A stretch of DNA of 53,585 nucleotides from Deltaproteobacteria bacterium (GTDB lineage: Bacteria; Desulfobacterota; Binatia; UBA9968). Below are positions 16,184-25,056 of the stretch, one piece after another. The DNA lies in the NCBI GenBank assembly GCA_009692615.1, contig SHYW01000026.1, positions 1-53,585 of the forward strand, written 5' to 3'. Position 1 is the stretch's first letter. Every line of letters begins with the position of its first letter. Under the pieces are notes generated by a model that saw only the letters and a program-made list of their open reading frames with translations, was not told where the DNA came from and made no database searches. A program made the translations under genes and the position numbers.

Positions 16184-17116
16184 ATGTTACGTATCGCCGT
16201 GCCGGATCTAGTTTCCAATTCTTATTTTCCCATCATCGCCGCCGTCGAAATGGGCTTTTTCAAAGAAGCAGGCTTCGACGCTTCGGTGGAGTTGCTATTC
16301 CCGATTCCGAAAACCTTCGAAGCCTTGCGCGACGGCGAACTGGACTTTGTCGTCGGCTCGGCCCACGCAACACTCTTAGCATTCCCACAGTGGCAAGGCG
16401 CGAAGCTGCTCGCCGCTTGCGGCCAGCACACCTATTGGTTTCTGGTCATTCGCAGCGATCTAAATCCTCAGCGCGGTGACTTAAGTGTAGTCAAAGGCTT
16501 GCGCATCGGCGCCGCACCCGGCGTGAACCTGAGCCTCCAACGCATGTTGGTCGAAGCCGGCATCGATCCGGAAAAAAACGGCGTGCAAATCATGCCGATC
16601 CCCGGCGCCGCCGGGCCCAATGTTTCATTTGGTCTGTCAGCCGCCAAAGCCCTCGAAGAAGGCAAGCTCGACGGCTTCTGGGCCAACGGCATGGGCTGCG
16701 AAGTGGCGCTACGCCGCGGCGTTGGGACAATGGTGCTCGACGTGCGCCGGGGCGATGGTCCCGCCGCCGCGCGCCACTATACGTTCTCCGCATTAGTGGC
16801 AACCGAAAAGAAGATCAAAGACGACCCAGCCGCTGCGCGCGCGGCGATCCGTGCCCTGATGAAGGCCCACAAAGCGCTCAAGTCCGATGCCAACCTGGCC
16901 ACCGCGGTGGGCAAGAAAAGATTTCCGCCTTCCGAAGCCGAATTGATCGCCGAACTCGTACGGCGAGATTTGCCCTACTACGACGCCAACATTTCTCCCG
17001 AGAAGGTCGCCAGCATGAACCGCTTCGCCCAAGATATCGGCCTGCTAAGCGCGCCGGTAGCATACCACCAAGTAGTCGCCACAGAGTTCAGCCATTTATG
17101 GACCGAAGCGGTTTAA
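16184..17116 (+). CDS. NMT1/THI5-like binding-protein-fold protein without signal peptide
   Basis: A 310-residue protein with the two-lobe fold of NMT1/THI5-type binding proteins: AAVEMGFFKEAGFDASV, DFVVGSAHATLLAF, KGLRIGAAPGVNLSLQRML and LVATEKKIKDDPAAARAA. The fold begins at residue 2 (LRIAVPDLVSN), so there is no signal peptide and no upstream in-frame extension that provides one. It should therefore be cytosolic. That makes a role as ligand sensor, enzyme (as in THI5 or dihydroxyphthalate decarboxylase relatives) or chaperone possible. No strong ribosome site is seen. It follows the cupin gene by 68 bases and is the last gene before the sigma-factor operon. Confidence 0.82.
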   Translation: MLRIAVPDLVSNSYFPIIAAVEMGFFKEAGFDASVELLFPIPKTFEALRDGELDFVVGSAHATLLAFPQWQGAKLLAACGQHTYWFLVIRSDLNPQRGDLSVVKGLRIGAAPGVNLSLQRMLVEAGIDPEKNGVQIMPIPGAAGPNVSFGLSAAKALEEGKLDGFWANGMGCEVALRRGVGTMVLDVRRGDGPAAARHYTFSALVATEKKIKDDPAAARAAIRALMKAHKALKSDANLATAVGKKRFPPSEAELIAELVRRDLPYYDANISPEKVASMNRFAQDIGLLSAPVAYHQVVATEFSHLWTEAV

Positions 17117-17314
17117 ATTACTGAAATAACGCAGTTCTCAACGGGCGCGCTGAAATCACTAACGGCCTCACGGCTCAGGTCTGCGAGCTAAATAACGCGC
17201 TGAGGCTTTGAATTGGCGCCGTCAAACGTCCAATATGAGTCCGGAGATCGCACCGGCGCCACCGACCGTAGCTCAATTTTATTGAGAAACGTTAACAAAA
17301 GCGGGAACCTTTTA

Positions 17315-17923
17315 GTGAAACCGAAGTCTAAACCACCTGAACCCATGCTGTCAGAAGCGAGCACGGACGCAGAGTGCGTCGAGAGATTGCAGCGCGGCGA
17401 GACGGACGCCTTCGAACCGCTGATTCGTCGGCATCAGAAAACGATCTTCAATTTGGTTTACCGAATGCTGGGCGATTACGATGAAGCCGCGGAGGTCTCC
17501 CAGGAGGCGTTCCTGTCGGCTTATAAGGCCATCAATACATTTCGTGGCGATGCCAATTTTTCCACCTGGCTCTATAGGATCGCACTTAATCACGCCACCA
17601 CCCGACGCAAAACTCTCAATCTACGCCAACAACGCTACGTCGCAATTGAAAACAGCGATGCCGCCACCGATCCGCAACTCGGCCCGGCTGAAACTCTGGA
17701 AAAAAAGGAAGTGCGCGAGCGCGTGCAGCAAGCCATGAACAGCTTAGATCCGGACGATGCCACGGTGATTTTACTGCGCGACCTGCATGACACGCCCTAT
17801 GAAGAAGTCGCGCGGGTCTTGGAAATCCCCATCGGCACGGTAAAGTCGCGCTTACACCGGGCCCGTCAGGCTCTCAAGGTCGAGCTCGCCTCCTACTTCA
17901 AAGCGAGAAGGAAAGCGGTATGA
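17315..17923 (+). CDS. ECF-type RNA polymerase sigma factor (RpoE-like)
   Basis: A sigma-70 family factor of about 202 residues with only regions 2 and 4. Region 2 spans LIRRHQKTIFNLVYRMLG to RGDANFSTWLYRIALN, including the DNA-melting and -10 recognition helices. Region 4 is DLHDTPYEEVARVLEIPIGT, ending with VKSRLHRARQALK (the -35 helix-turn-helix). It directs core polymerase to a stress regulon. The start is uncertain: TTG 17213, GTG 17315 or ATG 17345; the two internal ones trim a non-conserved leader. Its stop overlaps the anti-sigma start by four bases (ATGA), so the two are translationally coupled. Autoregulation is typical but no promoter was identified with confidence. Confidence 0.9.
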   Translation: MKPKSKPPEPMLSEASTDAECVERLQRGETDAFEPLIRRHQKTIFNLVYRMLGDYDEAAEVSQEAFLSAYKAINTFRGDANFSTWLYRIALNHATTRRKTLNLRQQRYVAIENSDAATDPQLGPAETLEKKEVRERVQQAMNSLDPDDATVILLRDLHDTPYEEVARVLEIPIGTVKSRLHRARQALKVELASYFKARRKAV

Positions 17924-19047
17924 ACTGCGAAGAAGTAAATAATCATCTGGTCGACTATCTCGACAAGAGCCTCGACACCGCGACCACCACGCGGGTAGCG
18001 ACCCATCTGATCGCTTGCGCCAACTGCGGCGTGGAAGCCGGTGAACTGACCGATTGCATCGAACAAGTCGCGAGTCTTCCCAGACTCGACCCTCCTCTCG
18101 GATTCGCCCAGCGCGTTATGGCCCATGTGCGCGAGCTTGAAGAAAAACCGACGCATTGGCAGCGGCTGTTTTTACCATGGGGTAAGATACCGATGTCGGC
18201 AACCGCGTTGGTGATGGTCGGCGTCGTCGGCATCGTTATGTACCAGAAAGACGATCGGCTAAAGCAATCCGATCCAAGCAAGATGACACTTTCGGCTGTC
18301 ACCGGGCCATTGGCAACCGAGAAGAAGACAGAAAATACCGCTAAGCCAGCATTCCCTAGCCAATCCGATCAAAAAGAAAAACTCACAGAACAAGCTCCCG
18401 CCCAGGCCAGACTAAAAGAAGCGGCAGCCGCTCCAGCAACATTACCGCCGAACCATCAAATCGCCTCGGCCAGATCCGAAGTTGAAGCGCGCCCGGATGA
18501 ATTAAAATTCGCCAAACGGGCGCCGATCCAAGTGCAAGAAGTGATTAGTCCGCGCGAGCCAAGCCGATTTTTCCGCGATGGAGCTGGATTCGCTTCGCCC
18601 GTCCCCTTCGGCGGACTGCGCCAAGCCGCGCCAAGCTCGGCGCCGATGGCGGCACTGGAAAGATCGCCATCGCCGATCGGCGAGCGTAGCGTTGACATCA
18701 AGTTCCTCGTCCGCCGCCACCCGCCGCAGCGACGCGACCAGGTCGAAGGCGCGAGCAACGACTCGCTAAAAAAATCAGCGGAAGCGGATGCGGCCCCGAG
18801 CTTAGCCGGCAGACTCGGCGCGACAGCGGCGCCGAAGATCGAGTCCATTGGCGAGATCCGATTTTACAACGTCGCGCCCGAGCACTATGAATTTTTCAAA
18901 AAAGAACTCGCCAACGAATCGATCATCGAATCGGAATCAAAAGCCAACGCCAAAGAAAAAGAAATTATGCCCGCCGGCCGCGAGCTGTTGATCGAAGTTA
19001 CCATTCTGCCGGCCGCTTCTCAGGAACCTTCCACGCCTTCGCGTTAA
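17920..19047 (+). CDS. Transmembrane anti-sigma factor with zf-HC2 domain
   Basis: A 375-residue inner-membrane protein that should hold the sigma factor inactive. The N-terminal zinc-binding anti-sigma domain shows Cys3, His29, Cys33 and Cys36 (HLIACANCG). One membrane helix covers about residues 91-108. The periplasmic part is a long Ala/Pro/Lys-rich linker (about 110-330) ending in a compact domain with IRFYNVAPEHYEFFKKEL. That C-terminal domain resembles DUF2275-type anti-sigma proteins and may sense the signal. The four-base overlap with the sigma gene shows coupling. A terminator-like hairpin follows before the DUF4139 gene. The signal is unknown; release probably needs proteolysis. Confidence 0.88.
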   Translation: MNCEEVNNHLVDYLDKSLDTATTTRVATHLIACANCGVEAGELTDCIEQVASLPRLDPPLGFAQRVMAHVRELEEKPTHWQRLFLPWGKIPMSATALVMVGVVGIVMYQKDDRLKQSDPSKMTLSAVTGPLATEKKTENTAKPAFPSQSDQKEKLTEQAPAQARLKEAAAAPATLPPNHQIASARSEVEARPDELKFAKRAPIQVQEVISPREPSRFFRDGAGFASPVPFGGLRQAAPSSAPMAALERSPSPIGERSVDIKFLVRRHPPQRRDQVEGASNDSLKKSAEADAAPSLAGRLGATAAPKIESIGEIRFYNVAPEHYEFFKKELANESIIESESKANAKEKEIMPAGRELLIEVTILPAASQEPSTPSR

Positions 19048-19052
19048 CCTAG

Positions 19053-19077
19053 CGCGCGCCCCGCGCGAACTTTTTTT
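19053..19077 (+). terminator. Rho-independent terminator-like hairpin
   Basis: CGCGCG (19053-19058), loop CCC, CGCGCG (19062-19067), three bases, then seven T residues at 19071-19077. It lies 6 bases after the anti-sigma stop and 66 bases before the DUF4139 gene. It could end the sigma/anti-sigma transcript or attenuate read-through. Confidence 0.6.
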
Positions 19078-19142
19078 CAGCGCCGCCGTCTAACTCGGTC
19101 AATGAACCCAGCAAGGGTTCGTGACTTAACCGGAGGTGTTTT

Positions 19143-20576
19143 GTGAAAAAAGTATTTTTCTATTTTCCGTTGCTCATAGTTGCCATTGCGTTTAGCTTCG
19201 CCGCTCGGGCGGCCAACGCGCCCGCCGAAGCTTACAACGTCAGCAGCGGTCTGAACGATCAAGAAAGCGTCGCGGTGACGGTCTACAACAGCGACATCGG
19301 CTTGATCAAAGACATTCGCCGTCTGACTTTGCCGAGCGGTCTAACCGAATTACGTTTCGGTGAAGTGGCCGCCAAGATCATGCCGCAAACCGTGCACATC
19401 AAGTCGCTCAGTCCGACCAATCCCATCCATGTCCTGGAGCAAAACTACGAATACGACCTACTCACGCCGCGCAAATTGCTCGACAAATTCGTCGGCAAAG
19501 AAATCATGGTGCTCAAAGACGGCGCCGAAGTACCGATAACGATCCTCAGCACCAACGACGGGTTGGTCTACAAACTCGGCAACCGGATCTTCACCGGCCA
19601 GCCCAACAATCTCATCTTCCCAAGCATCCCAAGCAGTCTGATTGCGCAGCCGACCCTGCTCTGGTCGCTGGAGAATCGCAACGTCAACGCGCAGAAAGTC
19701 GAAGCGACTTATCTGACTCGCGGTTTGAATTGGAAAGCCGACTACGTCGCCGTCCTCGATAGTAAAGACAAGCTGCTCGATCTGTCCGGCTGGGTAACCC
19801 TCGACAACCAAAGCGGCGCGACCTATCAAAACGCGCGCTTAAAACTAGTCGCCGGCGATTTGAATCGCGTCATAGAAGACTACCGCGCCCGCGACGCGGT
19901 CGGCGGTCGGATGGAGCTGGCGTCCAAAGTAGCCTCACCGGCGCCCTTCGCCGAGCAATCTTTCTTTGAATATCATCTCTACAGCTTACAACGGCCGACG
20001 ACGATCAAGAACCAGCAGACCAAACAAGTGAGCCTTTTGTCGGCGGAGCGGATTGCGGTAAGCAAACGTTACATCTTCACCGGCTCGCCACAATATTTTC
20101 ATAGCCGCTTCGCCGGCGTCTTGCCGAAGCAAAAGGTCGGCGTCTTCGTCGAACTCGCCAACAAGAAGGAAAATAATCTAGGCATGCCGCTGCCGATGGG
20201 CACGCTGCGCATTTACAAAGCCGACAGCGACGGCAGCCTACAGTTCATCGGTGAAGACCGCATTGATCACACACCCAAAGATGAGTTGATTAAAATCAAG
20301 ATGGGCAACGCCTTCGACGTGGTCGCCGAGCGCAAGCAAACCGACTGGCGCAAAATCGCCGACAACATCTACGAAGCCGCCTTCGAAATCAGCCTGCGCA
20401 ATCACAAAGACGAGCCGGTGACGGTGAGCGTCATCGAACCCATGTTACGCGACTGGGATCTCCTCACCAGCTCGCATACGCACAAGAAAGTCGAAGCGTT
20501 TACGGCGCAGTTCGAAATCCCGGTGGCGAAAGACGGCGAGACGAAGTTAACTTACCGGGTAAGGTACAAGATCTAA
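19143..20576 (+). CDS. DUF4139 domain-containing exported protein
   Basis: A 477-residue exported protein. The signal peptide is about residues 1-26 (VFFYFPLLIVAIAFSFAARA). The mature part begins with VAVTVYNSDIGLIKDIRRL, then a YEYDLLTPRKLLDKFVG segment and LTRGLNWKADYVAVL, the core of DUF4139, with a beta-rich C-terminal half ending KLTYRVRYKI. Family function is unknown. The start is GTG 19143, with GGAGG six bases upstream. It follows the sigma/anti-sigma pair across a terminator-like hairpin, so it may be the first target of that sigma factor. No cysteine pair or enzymatic motif was seen. Confidence 0.88.
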   Translation: MKKVFFYFPLLIVAIAFSFAARAANAPAEAYNVSSGLNDQESVAVTVYNSDIGLIKDIRRLTLPSGLTELRFGEVAAKIMPQTVHIKSLSPTNPIHVLEQNYEYDLLTPRKLLDKFVGKEIMVLKDGAEVPITILSTNDGLVYKLGNRIFTGQPNNLIFPSIPSSLIAQPTLLWSLENRNVNAQKVEATYLTRGLNWKADYVAVLDSKDKLLDLSGWVTLDNQSGATYQNARLKLVAGDLNRVIEDYRARDAVGGRMELASKVASPAPFAEQSFFEYHLYSLQRPTTIKNQQTKQVSLLSAERIAVSKRYIFTGSPQYFHSRFAGVLPKQKVGVFVELANKKENNLGMPLPMGTLRIYKADSDGSLQFIGEDRIDHTPKDELIKIKMGNAFDVVAERKQTDWRKIADNIYEAAFEISLRNHKDEPVTVSVIEPMLRDWDLLTSSHTHKKVEAFTAQFEIPVAKDGETKLTYRVRYKI

Positions 20577-20820
20577 TTCGTACTCGTGTTCGTGAATTTC
20601 AGAACGGACTGGCGCGAAGGAATTGAGATCAAGGGAAAGAAGGTTGACATTGACCCGTTTTTACAAGCGATGAGTACGATGCGTCACGCGGAACGCAAGG
20701 GGTTAATACGATTCTGGATACTCATCTAAACTCAGACTTTGGTTCCAACTAGCAGTGGTTAGGGACGCCATTCACATTCTCCTCCAAAGCGCGTTCAATC
20801 CAACATGTGAATCGACGGTT
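20577..20820. other. Intergenic space with a possible 47-codon ORF
   Basis: This 244-base space lies between convergent genes. A GTG-initiated frame at 20586-20729 (+) would encode 47 residues, including WREGIEIKGKKVDIDPFLQ and MRHAERKG. It has no ribosome site and its GC at third positions is poor. It may be a remnant of a longer gene. I see nothing else firm here. Confidence 0.25.
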
Positions 20821-22743
20821 CTAGCGCGAAGCCTCGATCGACCGCGCGATAAAATCGCGCGTCACCTTCGTGCGCGGCACTTTGCCGGTAAACCAACTAT
20901 GCGCATCCTCTTCTAGGCCGATGCCGTGCATGTAGTTGTAGAGCGCTTTGTTGAGCGCGATGCCGAGAGTGTCGTGGTCGACGCCGGTGGGGTCGATGAA
21001 GCCGACGTCATTTTTTGCGAATGAGATTTTTGGCAACGGTTTGAGCGTGACGCCGTACTGTTCGGGATTTTTGCCCACTGGCGAGTGCACCGTGCAGGTG
21101 AAGCGGTGGAAAAAGCCCGATTGAATACAGCCCGCTTCGAAAAGTTGCCGGACATATTCGAGGGCGTCGACAGTTTCTTGCACGGTTTGAGTTGGGAAGC
21201 CGTACATCAAATAGGCGTGGACCAAAATGCCGGCGTCGGAAAACGCGCGTGTTACTTTGGCGACTTGCTCGACGGTGACGCCTTTTTTCATCAGCTTGAG
21301 CAGGCGGTCGGATGCGACTTCAAGGCCGCCGGAGATCGCGATGCAGCCGCTTTCGGCGAGATCTTGGCAAAGCTCCGTGGTGAATGATTTCTCGAAACGA
21401 ATATTGCCCCACCACGAGATCGCGAGCCGGCGTTTCTTTAATTCAGAGGCGAGCGCTTTTAACGCCTTGGGCGGAGCGGCCTCGTCGACGAAATGGAAAC
21501 CGCTCTGTGCGGTCTCTTGAATAATCGTCTCGATCCGATCCACCAGAGTCGTCGCGGCGACATCGTCGTAACGCGCGATGTAGTCCAAACTCACGTCGCA
21601 AAAGCTGCACTTCTTCCAGTAACAACCATGGGCGACGGTTAATTTATTCCAGCGCCCGTCGGACCACAGACGGTGCATTGGATTCAACATATCCAACAAC
21701 GAAAGATAGCGGTCGAGTGGCAGCCCGTCCCAAGTCGGCGTGCCGACATCGGCGAACGGAATATCCGATTCAATGAAGTTGATGTAACGGACCGTAGACA
21801 TCTCTCGGATGAAGGTCCGCACCAGGCCGGACTGAGCGCGCTTACCTGCCAAATGTTCAATTAATGCGAGAACCGGCCGCTCGCCGTCATCCAAAGTCAC
21901 GTAGTCAAAGTAATCGAACACGCGCGGCTCGCTGAGATCGCGCAATTCCGTGTTGGCGAATCCGCCGCCGAGCGCGGTGACGATCGATGGATGCGTCGCC
22001 TTGATCGCTTGAGCAATGCGAAAGGCTGCGTACACCGATCCGGGAAACGGCACCGAGATGAGCACCAGATTTGGCGCGTGTCGAAGGATCGATTCAAGAG
22101 TTAGATCACGCAAAGTTTGATCGACCAGATTGAGCGGCGCGCTAAGCGCCTCGGCCAAAGGAGCGAAAGTCGGTTGGCTTTGCACCAGCGATTCGGCGTA
22201 GCGGACAAACTCGAAACGCGGGTCCACCGACTCGCGAAGCACGTCAGCGATATCGTCGAGATACAGCGTCGCCAAGTGGCGCGCACGGTCTTGTGTGCCC
22301 AGCGCGCCGAACGCCCAGGCCAGCGGATCTTCGTCGCCAGCATTGAGAAAAAAATCGATAGGCTTGAAGCGCGGTCCTTCGGGAAGGAACTGCCGGCCGC
22401 AAATGCGATGAGCGAGCGTCGAGTCGCGGCCTTGCAAGAAGCCGATGGTCGGATCGATGGTGGCAAAATAGTTCTCGAACTTGCGCAGGAAGCCGCGGGT
22501 GATCGGTGAGAGTTTGCGTTTTGGCAGAGCATTCGCAGCTTCGCGCATCGCCGATAGTCCGTCGGCGGAAAACAGTTTTAATACCAACGCCAGCGCCAAA
22601 TCTTCTTGCACCGCATCGACCCCGCGGGAGCGCAGAAATCCCGTGAGATAGGCCGTCGATGGATATGGCGTATTGAGCTGCGTCATGGGCGGAATGATCG
22701 ACAGCACGCGGATCGCTTGAGTCGGCATAGAGACTGGCATCAT
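20821..22743 (-). CDS. Radical SAM protein with B12-binding-like N-terminal domain
   Basis: A 640-residue protein. The first third has the layout of a cobalamin-binding domain (IPPMTQLNTPYPSTAYLTG, then LVLISVPFPGSVYAAFRIA and ALGGGFANTELRDL), though the classical DxHxxG motif is not seen. The radical SAM core carries the iron-sulfur site HGCYWKKCSFC with Cys374, Cys379 and Cys382, a C-x4-C-x2-C spacing instead of C-x3-C-x2-C. GGLEVASDRLLKLMKKG and YLMYGFPTQT are typical later elements of this B12-type group. The reaction is unknown; methyl transfer or ring chemistry is usual. Start ATG 22743 follows a GGGAAAG-like site. It is divergent from peptide deformylase across 73 bases. Confidence 0.88.
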   Translation of the reverse strand: MMPVSMPTQAIRVLSIIPPMTQLNTPYPSTAYLTGFLRSRGVDAVQEDLALALVLKLFSADGLSAMREAANALPKRKLSPITRGFLRKFENYFATIDPTIGFLQGRDSTLAHRICGRQFLPEGPRFKPIDFFLNAGDEDPLAWAFGALGTQDRARHLATLYLDDIADVLRESVDPRFEFVRYAESLVQSQPTFAPLAEALSAPLNLVDQTLRDLTLESILRHAPNLVLISVPFPGSVYAAFRIAQAIKATHPSIVTALGGGFANTELRDLSEPRVFDYFDYVTLDDGERPVLALIEHLAGKRAQSGLVRTFIREMSTVRYINFIESDIPFADVGTPTWDGLPLDRYLSLLDMLNPMHRLWSDGRWNKLTVAHGCYWKKCSFCDVSLDYIARYDDVAATTLVDRIETIIQETAQSGFHFVDEAAPPKALKALASELKKRRLAISWWGNIRFEKSFTTELCQDLAESGCIAISGGLEVASDRLLKLMKKGVTVEQVAKVTRAFSDAGILVHAYLMYGFPTQTVQETVDALEYVRQLFEAGCIQSGFFHRFTCTVHSPVGKNPEQYGVTLKPLPKISFAKNDVGFIDPTGVDHDTLGIALNKALYNYMHGIGLEEDAHSWFTGKVPRTKVTRDFIARSIEASR

Positions 22744-22816
22744 AGCAGCTTTCCCGCGGCAGGTTTAACCCGCGCCGCTCTTCCGCCATCTCCAGACCTA
22801 TGCTAAAAACTTTTCC

Positions 22817-23350
22817 ATGTCGATTCTCAAAGTCACTCGTCTCGGTCATCCGGTATTGCGCCAGGTCACGAAAAATATCTCCGTCAAAGAACTCAAAAGT
22901 CCGGCGATGCAGAAATTCATCGACGACATGGTTGAAACCATGAAGGAATATGACGGTGTCGGATTGGCGGCGGATCAGGTGTTCACCTCCAAACAACTGG
23001 CAGTGCTGGAAGTCGCCGACAATCCGCGGTATCCGCGCAAAGCCAAGGTGCCGCTCACAGTGCTGGTCAACCCCAAAGTCACGCCTATGTCGGATGCCAT
23101 GGAAGATGATTGGGAAGGTTGCCTGAGCATCCCCGATCTGCGCGGTCTAGTGCCGCGTTATAAAACGATTCGCGTCCAGGCGCGGGATCGTCTCGGCAAG
23201 AAATTGGACTTCATCGCCAACGGCTTTCACGCCCGGGTGATTCAACACGAGTTCGATCATCTCAACGGCAAGGTTTATCTTGATCGCATGCGTGACTTTA
23301 CCACGCTTAGCTTCCTGCAGGAGTTTTCGCGTTATTGGATGACGAAGTAA
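22817..23350 (+). CDS. def: Peptide deformylase
   Basis: A 177-residue iron/zinc hydrolase that removes the formyl group from the N-terminal Met of new proteins. All three motifs are present: GVGLAADQ (47-54), EGCLS (100-104, metal Cys102) and QHEFDHLNG (143-151, metal His144 and His148, catalytic Glu145). Length is standard. The usual neighbour fmt is missing, and the gene stands alone next to a divergent radical SAM gene. Downstream is a 396-base space without a gene. Essential housekeeping function is very likely, unless another copy exists elsewhere. Confidence 0.96.
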   Translation: MSILKVTRLGHPVLRQVTKNISVKELKSPAMQKFIDDMVETMKEYDGVGLAADQVFTSKQLAVLEVADNPRYPRKAKVPLTVLVNPKVTPMSDAMEDDWEGCLSIPDLRGLVPRYKTIRVQARDRLGKKLDFIANGFHARVIQHEFDHLNGKVYLDRMRDFTTLSFLQEFSRYWMTK

Positions 23351-23746
23351 CTAACAATTCTAGCATTCAGATTTGCGAGAAAAACATTGAGACCGGAGCG
23401 TAGTCCAAACACCACTCATCACAGTAAAAGCGATGTTGCACCTTCCATTCCGTCATTCCCGTGAAAACGGAAATCCAGGCGATCGAGAATAAACCGTTCA
23501 TATAATCTCTGTGAACTCCGTGTGCTCTGTGGTGAACCCCATCTTCGGACGGGCGAGCGCCGCTCGCCCCTACACCGGATGCGCAACCGCCGGGGAGCCC
23601 TGCACAGAGGTCGAGGTCCAGAATCCCACCCGCGCTTAGGATTGTCCTCTCGGCGCCGCGTGCCGACTCAACGCTCATAACTTTCCTCTCCGCGTTTCCT
23701 TCGTTCCGTCGTTGAGTTTCCGCCATCGAAAGGCTAAAGTCGCGCC
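23351..23746. other. Gene-free space of 396 bases with repeat fragments
   Basis: No convincing gene is present; the open frames are shadows. The space holds half of a CTCTGTGGTGAAC-type element near 23512-23538, the palindrome at 23551-23573, and C/T-rich sequence of low complexity before the cofH start. A promoter for cofH should lie near its right end, but I cannot point to it. Confidence 0.6.
23551..23573. repeat. REP-like palindrome, inner stem AGCG
   Basis: GGGCGAGCG, one base, CGCTCGCCC, followed by CTAC. It has the same 9+1+9 layout and the same GGGCG/CGCCC outer stem as the RAYT-linked palindromes, and the CTAC tail matches GTAG of the other copies in inverse orientation. The inner four base pairs differ. 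Confidence 0.8.
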
Positions 23747-25042
23747 ATGAATTTTCCGCATCTAGAATCGTCGCTAGACCGGCTGTTGAGCGCGGTGTCG
23801 CACCCCACGGCGCGGACTCTCGATCGCGCGCTTGCGGGTGAAGATATTTCCGTCGACGAAGCCACCGCGCTGTTCGAAGCGGACGGTTCCGATCTCTTGG
23901 CGATCCTCGCCGCGGCGGATCATTTGCGCGCCCAGACCATTGGCGACGTGGTCACCTACGTCATCAACCGCAACATCAATTTCACCAACGTGTGCGTGAA
24001 ACAGTGCGGCTTTTGCGCCTTTAGCCGTGGCCATCTCGCTGAGGAAGGCTACTTTCTGCCGATCGAAGAAATCATTCGCCGCGCCGGCGAAGCCAAGCAA
24101 CTCGGCGCCAGCGAAGTTTGCGTTCAAGCCGGTCTGGCACCGGGCATGGACGGCTGGCATTATGTAAAACTATGCCGAGCCCTCAAAGAGGCGTTTCCCG
24201 ATCTGCACGTGCACGGCTTTTCTCCCGAAGAAGTTTTATACGGCTCGACGCTCACCGGCGCGACCATTCGCGATTATCTGATCGCTCTCAAAGAGGCGGG
24301 CGTCGGCAGCTTGCCCGGAACTTCCGCCGAAGTGTTCGTCGACGAAGTGCGCCAGCGCATTTCCCCCGGCCGGATCAGCACCGAACAATGGATCGAGGTT
24401 ATTCAAACCGCTCATGAAGTCGGCATCCCGACGACTTCAACGATCATGTATGGCCACATCGAAACCGCGCGCCACCGGGCGATTCATCTAAATGTTTTGC
24501 GCGACGTGCAAAAGCGTACCGGCGGTATTACCGAATTCGTGCCGCTTAGTTTTGTCTACGACGAAGCGCCCATGTCGCATCGCAACAACTTGCCCGAGCT
24601 GCGCCACGGCGCCAGCGGCGCGGAAGTGATGAAGATGTACGCCGTGTCGCGTCTCATGCTCAACAACTGGATTCCCAATTTACAAGTGTCGTGGGTCAAG
24701 GAAGGGCCGAAGCTGTCGCAAATCGCTCTACTCGCCGGCGCCAACGATTTTGGCGGCACGTTGATCAACGAAAGCATTTCCACCGCCGCCGGTTCCGCCT
24801 ACGGTCAGCTGATGAAACCCTCTGAGTTCCGCGGTCTGATTCGTGAGATGGGGCGCATCCCGGCGGAGCGCTCGACGACCTATCAAAAAGTTCGCGTCTT
24901 CGAAACCGAAAGCCGTCATCGCGACCTGCTCGATGAAGTGAACGATCCGGCGCAGCGTTTCGGCTCCTATCAAAACCTCATCCAGCTCAAGCAATACCGC
25001 TTCCGGGATTTTTACCGCGAGCAGAAGAGCGTCAAAGTTTAA
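23747..25042 (+). CDS. cofH: 7,8-didemethyl-8-hydroxy-5-deazariboflavin synthase subunit CofH
   Basis: A 431-residue radical SAM enzyme that joins a tyrosine-derived radical to the ribityl-diaminouracil precursor, the first step to the F420 chromophore. The cluster motif is CVKQCGFC (Cys83, Cys87, Cys90), preceded by NRNINFTNV. EVCVQAGLAPGM, HVHGFSPEEV, GSLPGTSAEV, STIMYGHIET and ITEFVPLSFV follow in the family order. Its partner CofG, or a fused FbiC, is not in the window, so it must be elsewhere. The related menaquinone enzymes MqnC/MqnE are less likely given FTEFVPL-type and PGTSAE motifs. It sits downstream of the repeat-rich space and only 14 bases before a small membrane-protein gene. 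Confidence 0.92.
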   Translation: MNFPHLESSLDRLLSAVSHPTARTLDRALAGEDISVDEATALFEADGSDLLAILAAADHLRAQTIGDVVTYVINRNINFTNVCVKQCGFCAFSRGHLAEEGYFLPIEEIIRRAGEAKQLGASEVCVQAGLAPGMDGWHYVKLCRALKEAFPDLHVHGFSPEEVLYGSTLTGATIRDYLIALKEAGVGSLPGTSAEVFVDEVRQRISPGRISTEQWIEVIQTAHEVGIPTTSTIMYGHIETARHRAIHLNVLRDVQKRTGGITEFVPLSFVYDEAPMSHRNNLPELRHGASGAEVMKMYAVSRLMLNNWIPNLQVSWVKEGPKLSQIALLAGANDFGGTLINESISTAAGSAYGQLMKPSEFRGLIREMGRIPAERSTTYQKVRVFETESRHRDLLDEVNDPAQRFGSYQNLIQLKQYRFRDFYREQKSVKV

Positions 25043-25056
25043 TTTCGCCAGCACGC

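Noticed and set aside
20586-20729. A 47-codon ORF as a firm gene
   Set aside because: GTG start without ribosome site, no recognisable family and weak codon bias; kept only as a note on the gap.
23747-25042. Menaquinone enzyme MqnC or MqnE instead of CofH
   Set aside because: The order and wording of HVHGFSPEEV, PGTSAEV and ITEFVPLSF match CofH, and no other mqn genes are nearby.
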